Shown here one piece after another: positions 59,077-64,000 of a stretch of 64,000 nt of DNA. The stretch spans positions 1 to 64,000 of the forward strand of contig CAMDZD010000007.1 in the NCBI GenBank assembly GCA_945910815.1. The letters are read 5' to 3'. How positions within the stretch are numbered: position 1 is the first letter of the stretch; every line of letters starts with the position of its first letter. The translations under genes were made by a program, and so were the position numbers. The notes under the pieces were generated by a model. It was not told the origin of the DNA. It ran no database searches and saw nothing but the letters and a program-made list of their open reading frames with translations. This DNA is from an uncultured Clostridia bacterium. GTDB taxonomy: Bacteria; Bacillota; Clostridia; Oscillospirales; Ruminococcaceae.

Positions 59077-59261
59077 ATTTTGCACCTCAGAGTATAGTAG
59101 TAGTATTAAAAAAAGCACACAAGCAGAAATCAATCTTGTGTGCTGAAAATAACTTATTGACCGTTTCACAAGCTGATGTCATAGTAATCAATAAGGCAGA
59201 CAGCGGAAAACATCACGCCTGCAATTTTTTTTATTCTATCATATATTTACAGTTTTGTCAA
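59077..59261 (-). promoter_or_regulatory. speD promoter and structured attenuator-like leader
   Basis: Minus strand TTGACA (59261-59256), 17-base spacer, TAGAAT (59238-59233), then a leader of about 150 bases. A stem TTATTGA/TCAATAA (59194-59188 with 59160-59154) encloses GCTTGTGA (59173-59166). Then comes a perfect ten-bp terminator AGCACACAAG/CTTGTGTGCT (59144-59114) with a T run. The upstream GCTTGTG can also pair with CACAAG of the terminator, giving a mutually exclusive antiterminator. The ligand is unknown; no described class was recognised. Confidence 0.7.
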
Positions 59262-59285
59262 GTAAAAATTTCGTAAAACAATAAT

Positions 59286-59314
59286 TTGACATATATTATA
59301 TCAGGTGTTATAAT
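59286..59314 (+). promoter_or_regulatory. Consensus promoter of the TauE/SafE gene
   Basis: TTGACA (59286-59291), 17-base spacer, TATAAT (59309-59314). It is divergent from the speD promoter, 25 bases apart. Confidence 0.9.
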
Positions 59315-59338
59315 TATTAAAAAAGGGGGTGAGAAAAA

Positions 59339-60115
59339 ATGGATTTTCTTATTGAAATAATAGTTACGTTTTTTGCGGGAATGGGAGCAGGTCTCGGAAC
59401 TGGCTTTGCCGGAATGAGTGCAGCAGCTGTAATAAGTCCTATGCTGATAACTTTTCTGGACGTAGAACCTTATACAGCAGTCGGAATAGCATTGTCATCA
59501 GATGTCCTTGCAAGTGCAGTATCGGCATATACTTACGGCAAAAACAAGAATCTTGATATTAAAAACGGTCTTATAATGATGTTCAACGTTCTTGTTTTTA
59601 CGGTAATAGGAAGCTATGTTTCAAGTCTTGTACCGTCCGGAGCTATGGGCAATTTTTCAGTATTTATGACGTTTCTGCTTGGAATTAAATTCATAGTCAA
59701 GCCGGTTATGACTACAAAGGAATCAATGCAGACAGTATCGGCAAAAAAACGTATTATTCAGTCAGTAATATGCGGAATTGTCATAGGCTTTATATGCGGA
59801 TTTGTAGGTGCAGGAGGCGGAATGATGATGCTTCTTTTGCTTACAACAATACTCGGCTATGAGCTTAAAACGGCAGTCGGTACGAGTGTATTTATAATGA
59901 CTTTTACCGCCCTGACAGGTGCAGTATCGCATTTTGCAATCGGAGACAGTCCGGATTTGCTTATGCTTATATTATGCGTTGTATTTACGTTCATATGGGC
60001 AAGGGTAGCATCAGTATTTGCAAACAAGGCAAAGCCGGAAACGCTGAACCGTGCAACAGGAATAGTACTTGTTGTACTTGGTATTGTAATAATGATTTTT
60101 TCTTTTCTGAAATAG
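59339..60115 (+). CDS. TauE/SafE (TSUP) family membrane transporter
   Basis: A 258-residue protein with about eight membrane helices in two repeats (FFAGMGAGLGTGFAGMSAA and GFICGFVGAGGGMMMLLLLT), typical of the TSUP family that exports sulfite, sulfoacetate or related anions. AAAAGGGGGTGAG precedes the ATG. It is a single-gene unit. Given the sulfur genes in the window, a sulfite-related role is possible but unproven. Confidence 0.88.
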   Translation: MDFLIEIIVTFFAGMGAGLGTGFAGMSAAAVISPMLITFLDVEPYTAVGIALSSDVLASAVSAYTYGKNKNLDIKNGLIMMFNVLVFTVIGSYVSSLVPSGAMGNFSVFMTFLLGIKFIVKPVMTTKESMQTVSAKKRIIQSVICGIVIGFICGFVGAGGGMMMLLLLTTILGYELKTAVGTSVFIMTFTALTGAVSHFAIGDSPDLLMLILCVVFTFIWARVASVFANKAKPETLNRATGIVLVVLGIVIMIFSFLK

Positions 60116-60124
60116 AAAAAACGG

Positions 60125-60160
60125 AATCCCCTGACTTAATCGGTCAGGGGATTTTCCTTT
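60125..60160. terminator. Bidirectional terminator between convergent genes
   Basis: AATCCCCTGAC/GTCAGGGGATT, 11 bp, with TTTTCCTTT on one side and A-rich DNA on the other. Confidence 0.88.
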
Positions 60161-61316
60161 ACTTCGGAATAAATCCTTTAAGACTTCTTTTCTTGAGTGC
60201 AAGTTCAAGGAGTTCGGGGAGACGTTCCGGAGGACACGCAAAGCAGGGAACATCAAATTCACTTATCTTGTCGGCAAGACGGCTGTCGAAACAGGGCTTG
60301 CCTTTGTCGGATATAGCAAGAAGTACAATTATATTGACTCCCGATTCCTTAAGCCCCTCAATTCTTTTTACAAGACTTGCCTCGTTTCCACCCTCGTATA
60401 AATCGGTAATCAGGAACATTGTAGTTTTTTCGGGTTCAGTTATAAGGGTTTCACAGTATGCAACTGATTTGTTTATATCAGTACCGCCTCCGAGCTGTAT
60501 TCCGTAGAGAAGTTCAACAGGGTCACTGCAAAGCTCCGTGAGGTCAGTAACAGCAGTATCAAATGCGACTATATGGGTTTTAAGCGAGTTCATACTTGCA
60601 AGAATACAGCCCATAACTGATGAATATATTGCAGATTCTCCCATTGAACCGCTTTGGTCAATATCAAGAATAACCGTTCTTGAACCTGATTTTGATGCAC
60701 GTTCAAAGAAATAGAACTTTTCGGGAAGAATCATTTTAAGTTCGGGATTGTAATTTTTAAGATTTCGCCTTACAGTGAGCTTGTAGTCAAGGGCAGGTGC
60801 GGAGGGTATGGGGGAATGTTCACGGCGGTTAAGTGCGGAAGTTACCGAACGTTTCAAATCGTCTGAAATTCTTCTGTTTATATCCTCAACGATTTTTGAA
60901 ATATAAATTCTCGCATTGTCCTTAGCCTTTTTGGGAATCTGGTCTTTAAGCATAAGCAGAAGCGAAGCCGTTGAAATATCGGGTTCAAGACCGTCAAGCA
61001 TTTCGGGTTCAAAGAGTAGCTGTTTTAATCCCTTACGCTGAATTGCATCATTCTGAATGACTTTTATTTCCATAGGTGCAAAGAGCGAACGCAAATCGCC
61101 GAGCCACCTTGTAAGCTGTGGCGATGACATACCGTTTCCCGCACTCTTTCCCGACGGATTATTTTCCGTATTGTTTCCGTAAATCTGGGACAGTGCGGAA
61201 TCCATAAGGAGTTCTTCAGCCGAAAGAGCAGGCATACTGCACATATTATTCATAGTTTTTTCAGCATCACGCCCTAAAATCAGACGCCAGCGTTTTAAAA
61301 TATCTTTGTTATCCAT
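60159..61316 (-). CDS. VWA-domain protein, CoxE-like
   Basis: A 385-residue protein with a C-terminal von Willebrand A domain. Its metal-ion site is DIDQSGSMG (about 187-195), with GGGTDINKS and LITDLYEGG. The N-terminal half is helical and unassigned. Such proteins work with MoxR-type AAA ATPases. The ATG at 61316 is just after the stop of the DUF5682 gene (TATAATATG), so translation is coupled; an upstream start at 61370 is inside that gene. Confidence 0.85.
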   Translation of the reverse strand: MDNKDILKRWRLILGRDAEKTMNNMCSMPALSAEELLMDSALSQIYGNNTENNPSGKSAGNGMSSPQLTRWLGDLRSLFAPMEIKVIQNDAIQRKGLKQLLFEPEMLDGLEPDISTASLLLMLKDQIPKKAKDNARIYISKIVEDINRRISDDLKRSVTSALNRREHSPIPSAPALDYKLTVRRNLKNYNPELKMILPEKFYFFERASKSGSRTVILDIDQSGSMGESAIYSSVMGCILASMNSLKTHIVAFDTAVTDLTELCSDPVELLYGIQLGGGTDINKSVAYCETLITEPEKTTMFLITDLYEGGNEASLVKRIEGLKESGVNIIVLLAISDKGKPCFDSRLADKISEFDVPCFACPPERLPELLELALKKRSLKGFIPK

Positions 61317-61317
61317 A

Positions 61318-63570
61318 TTATATATCACCAAAATCAAAGTCGTCCAAATCGTCAACAGCCTGTTTTTCATCTTCCGAGAGTTCGGAATTTATAAACACAG
61401 AGGCATCTTCTCTTGAAATTCCGAGAACTTCCCCGATATTTTCAGCAATTTCGGCTTTTTCGGAGGGTGAAAATTCGGAGAATGTACGTCTCAGGCATAC
61501 GAGAACGGGTTTAAATTCCTCATCATCAAGTTCAGAAATAAATTCGCACAGCTTTTCCCATACGCTCAGGCGGTTTATAAGAGTTCGTCTGTTTCTTTTT
61601 GCGAGTCCTTCGAACCACAAAGCACCTTCGGGAGCAGGAGTTCCGCCCGAAAGTCGTCTGCTTACGAGTTCCGAAAGCTTTTCGGGAGTAATTTTTCCGT
61701 GTTCCATAAGCAATGCACAGGTAAATCCCGATACAAGAGGATTTGCGGAATCACTGTCCGCAATATCGGAAAGTACTGATATAAGTCTTTCGGTTTCAAG
61801 AAAATCATGTGAAAGACAGGCATCGTTTACTTTTGAAACTGCTGAAACAATTTCTTCCGAGGCTGAATTGTCGCATACTGATGCTGAATCGAGATTAAGG
61901 CAGAATCTTAAATATAACTGCTGTACAATCGGAATTATAGGTTCAGTATCGATACGCCTTATATTTCCGAATCTTATTATACCCGAAAGAGTTCCGATAG
62001 TATCGCCGGTATCCTTTACCGATGAACAGCCGACAGCAAGTTTCTGAACTGCTGAAACGGCACTTTTTACTGTATCAGAAAGACCGCAGAGAAAGACTTC
62101 CGAAAGTATAACGGCAGTCTCGGCGAGATTTTCAGAGCCTGCAAGCTGTGTACTTAATTTGAATTGCGATGCCTGTTCAATAGTATCACCGTTGAGTGAT
62201 GCCTCAACGATTTCGATTTCAGTTTCGGGAGTCCATTGCAGTCTCCATAATTCTGCCCATGTAGCGTTTTCCTGATACCTCTGGAGCTGTTCCGCAAAAT
62301 GTATTCCGAGTATTCTTAATCTGTGCAGAAAGAATGAACGGTTCAGACCTAAGAAAGCTGATTTTTCGGATTTTACACGTATATTCTCACGCAAATCGAG
62401 TTCAAGCTCCTCGCCTTTTGCGGAACGGAAACGCTCAAGTTTTAAATCCTTAAGCTGACGCATAAAATCTTCCTGAACTGATGTGCATACAGTACCGTCG
62501 GGGAGGATTCCTATTTTAGTACCGATTTCGACATCGGCACAGGCTTCTGAAATTTCCGCAAATGAACCGTTTCCGAGACATGTTACAGCGGAATCCCTCA
62601 AATCGTTGAAATTTGCAGTTTTTCCGCCACGCATAAGTGCAAGGGTTTCCGAGAGTCTTAAAGCCTCGATTACCTGTGCGGAAGATGCCTGAAATCCATG
62701 TTCTCGCTGATATTCAGCAATTCTTGTAAGATATTCAGCAGAGCTGTCTTTCAAAGTATTTTTAATGCGGTTTCGCCAGAGAATTTCATAATATGCAGGT
62801 GCTTTACTGCCTGCACCGTATCCCGAACGTGAAGAAAGTCTGTAATAAGAATACGGCATAAGAGTAGACTTGCATTCCGTTTCGGGTAATTTTTTTGTAA
62901 GTTTTTCGTCATCTTTGCTGAACGGAATATTTTTAATTCCCATAGTATGAAAAGCACCGGTAATTACAGCGATTTTATCTGTATTGAACTGCTTTTCCGA
63001 TTCGCTGATAATTTTACGCATAAAGGCTTCACGGAGCTTGTTATGGTTATCCGAATCATCGGAATTTTCACGGATTGACTTTCCGTATTCTTCCGAAGCT
63101 TTTATAAAATCGTCGTAGTTTTCACACTGTTCAAAAGTATATTCCCAGAATGAATCGTTATCCATACCAGAAATTTTTTCCATACGTTCGTAAACGGAAA
63201 CTTTTCTTTCGGGAACTTCTTCCGTACCGCTTATATTTTCATCTTCCTTAACCATCTGGGCAAGAATGCATGATGAGGGCAAATCGCAGAATCTTACAGG
63301 AATATTATTTTCGATTGCCCATAGCATAGCTCTGTATTCGGGGGAAAAATCAGCAAAAGGCCATAATACCGTTTTAACAGGCGGATTTACAGTATATGCG
63401 AGAACTGCACATGGCATAACTGCAAACGGATTGCAGAGAGGTTCGATAAGATTATTCAAATCGGAAGGGCCTTCTATAAGAACACATTCAGGCTTGATAC
63501 GGTTAAGAAATTCGGTTACATAAAAAGCACACGCAGGCGAAAAATGACGTATTCCGAAATATTCAGCCAT
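61318..63570 (-). CDS. DUF5682-type protein
   Basis: A 750-residue soluble protein of unknown biochemical function, recognised as DUF5682-like by its N-terminus (YFGIRHFSPACAFYVTEFLNRIKPECVLIEGPSD) and the segment ITGAFHTMGI. The fold resembles erythromycin-esterase/ChaN-like proteins in the first ~250 residues, though that is tentative. The C-terminal half is helical repeat-like. It is the middle gene of a MoxR-DUF5682-VWA trio, beginning at the stop of the ATPase gene. Confidence 0.8.
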   Translation of the reverse strand: MAEYFGIRHFSPACAFYVTEFLNRIKPECVLIEGPSDLNNLIEPLCNPFAVMPCAVLAYTVNPPVKTVLWPFADFSPEYRAMLWAIENNIPVRFCDLPSSCILAQMVKEDENISGTEEVPERKVSVYERMEKISGMDNDSFWEYTFEQCENYDDFIKASEEYGKSIRENSDDSDNHNKLREAFMRKIISESEKQFNTDKIAVITGAFHTMGIKNIPFSKDDEKLTKKLPETECKSTLMPYSYYRLSSRSGYGAGSKAPAYYEILWRNRIKNTLKDSSAEYLTRIAEYQREHGFQASSAQVIEALRLSETLALMRGGKTANFNDLRDSAVTCLGNGSFAEISEACADVEIGTKIGILPDGTVCTSVQEDFMRQLKDLKLERFRSAKGEELELDLRENIRVKSEKSAFLGLNRSFFLHRLRILGIHFAEQLQRYQENATWAELWRLQWTPETEIEIVEASLNGDTIEQASQFKLSTQLAGSENLAETAVILSEVFLCGLSDTVKSAVSAVQKLAVGCSSVKDTGDTIGTLSGIIRFGNIRRIDTEPIIPIVQQLYLRFCLNLDSASVCDNSASEEIVSAVSKVNDACLSHDFLETERLISVLSDIADSDSANPLVSGFTCALLMEHGKITPEKLSELVSRRLSGGTPAPEGALWFEGLAKRNRRTLINRLSVWEKLCEFISELDDEEFKPVLVCLRRTFSEFSPSEKAEIAENIGEVLGISREDASVFINSELSEDEKQAVDDLDDFDFGDI

Positions 63571-64000
63571 TATGCGTTACGCTCCTTACACTCTGAATAA
63601 AGTTTTGAATATTCCTTGCCCTTTTTACGCATAACGTTTTCGAGATATTCAGTCCATACTGCTTTATCCTTTGATTCATCTTTTACGATAGCACCCTGTA
63701 ATGCGGAGGCGAGTTCATAATCGGTAACGTTACCGTTTCCGAAGCTTCCGGCAAGAGCCATACTGTTTACAAGGAGTGAAATAGCTTCCGCAGAGGAAAG
63801 AACTCCCGAAGTGCTTTTCAGTTTTACTTTTCCGTCAAGAGTCTGACCGTCACGCAGTTCACGGAATATAGTAACAACACGCTCGATTGCAGATATATCG
63901 GGCAGTTTTGAATTGAGCTTGAAACTGTCAGCCATCTGTGCGACACGTGTTTTGACAATATCAATTTCGGTATCCATATCGGACGGAGCGGGAAGTACAA
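63570..64000 (-). CDS. MoxR-type AAA ATPase, C-terminal part (runs off the window)
   Basis: The frame is open to the window edge, and reads LPAPSDMDTEIDIVKTRVAQ before the helical C-terminal lid (143 codons visible). Apparent Met 63977 is internal, not the start. The Walker motifs lie outside the window. The assignment rests on the lid sequence and the linkage to the VWA and DUF5682 genes. The stop overlaps the next start by one base. Confidence 0.7.
   Translation of the reverse strand, partial: VLPAPSDMDTEIDIVKTRVAQMADSFKLNSKLPDISAIERVVTIFRELRDGQTLDGKVKLKSTSGVLSSAEAISLLVNSMALAGSFGNGNVTDYELASALQGAIVKDESKDKAVWTEYLENVMRKKGKEYSKLYSECKERNA

Overview
The window is low-GC DNA in short, tightly packed, mostly co-directional operons. 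It carries dockerin-bearing plant-polysaccharide enzymes, a Ruminococcus-type manno-oligosaccharide phosphorylase, a T-box-controlled trp operon, and many TTGACA-17-TATAAT promoters with strong AGGAGG-type ribosome sites. This suggests an anaerobic gut or rumen member of the Firmicutes, most likely Ruminococcus or a close relative. The genus is an inference from gene content, not from rRNA.

Layout. 1-570 looks like the end of an integrated element: an integrase remnant and a 3' tRNA-Leu fragment, plus a 54-base promoter-bearing repeat whose inverted copy lies at 20923-20976. 715-3650 is a CsoR-controlled copper operon with a copZ-like domain fused to copA. 4555-9139 runs leftward: a GH5 dockerin endoglucanase, a cobalamin adenosyltransferase, metY and cysK. 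9570-11861 is a LacI regulator and a GH130 phosphorylase. 12247-17517 is an ABC importer with an atypical Ni-CO dehydrogenase and two small membrane proteins. 17645-22637 holds a phosphoesterase, an N-terminal-dockerin beta-helix protein and two regulators. 22892-29848 is an N-methylhydantoin-type operon: cysteine hydrolase, HyuA, HyuB, and an NCS1 permease fused to a kinase-like domain.

30845-41869 is the most notable region: two divergent sulfur-assimilation operons around a 630-base control region with three cre-like palindromes. The leftward operon has CysM, a JAMM protease, a CysO-like carrier fused to a MoeZ-like E1/rhodanese, a family 2A encapsulin shell, a cysteine desulfurase with a cargo-type N-terminal extension, and serine acetyltransferase. 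The carrier domain is cut by an in-frame TAA, and the E1/rhodanese frame runs without a stop into the encapsulin frame. The rightward operon has MetY, a siroheme sulfite reductase, TusA, a thioredoxin, a ThiS-like carrier ending GGGQ, its E1, and a second JAMM protease. Together they look like protein-thiocarboxylate routes to cysteine and to homocysteine/methionine, with a protein compartment on the cysteine side.

42128-43114 is an SPFH membrane protein. 43216-50060 is the complete trpEGDCFBA operon behind a tryptophan T-box. 50117-59261 is a leftward polyamine operon (speD, speA, speE, speB, carboxynorspermidine dehydrogenase and decarboxylase, plus accessory genes) behind a structured leader that looks like a transcription attenuator. 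59339-60115 is a TauE/SafE exporter. 60159-64000 is a DUF5682-VWA-MoxR-type system that runs off the right edge.

No rRNA, intact tRNA, CRISPR array or intact transposase was seen.
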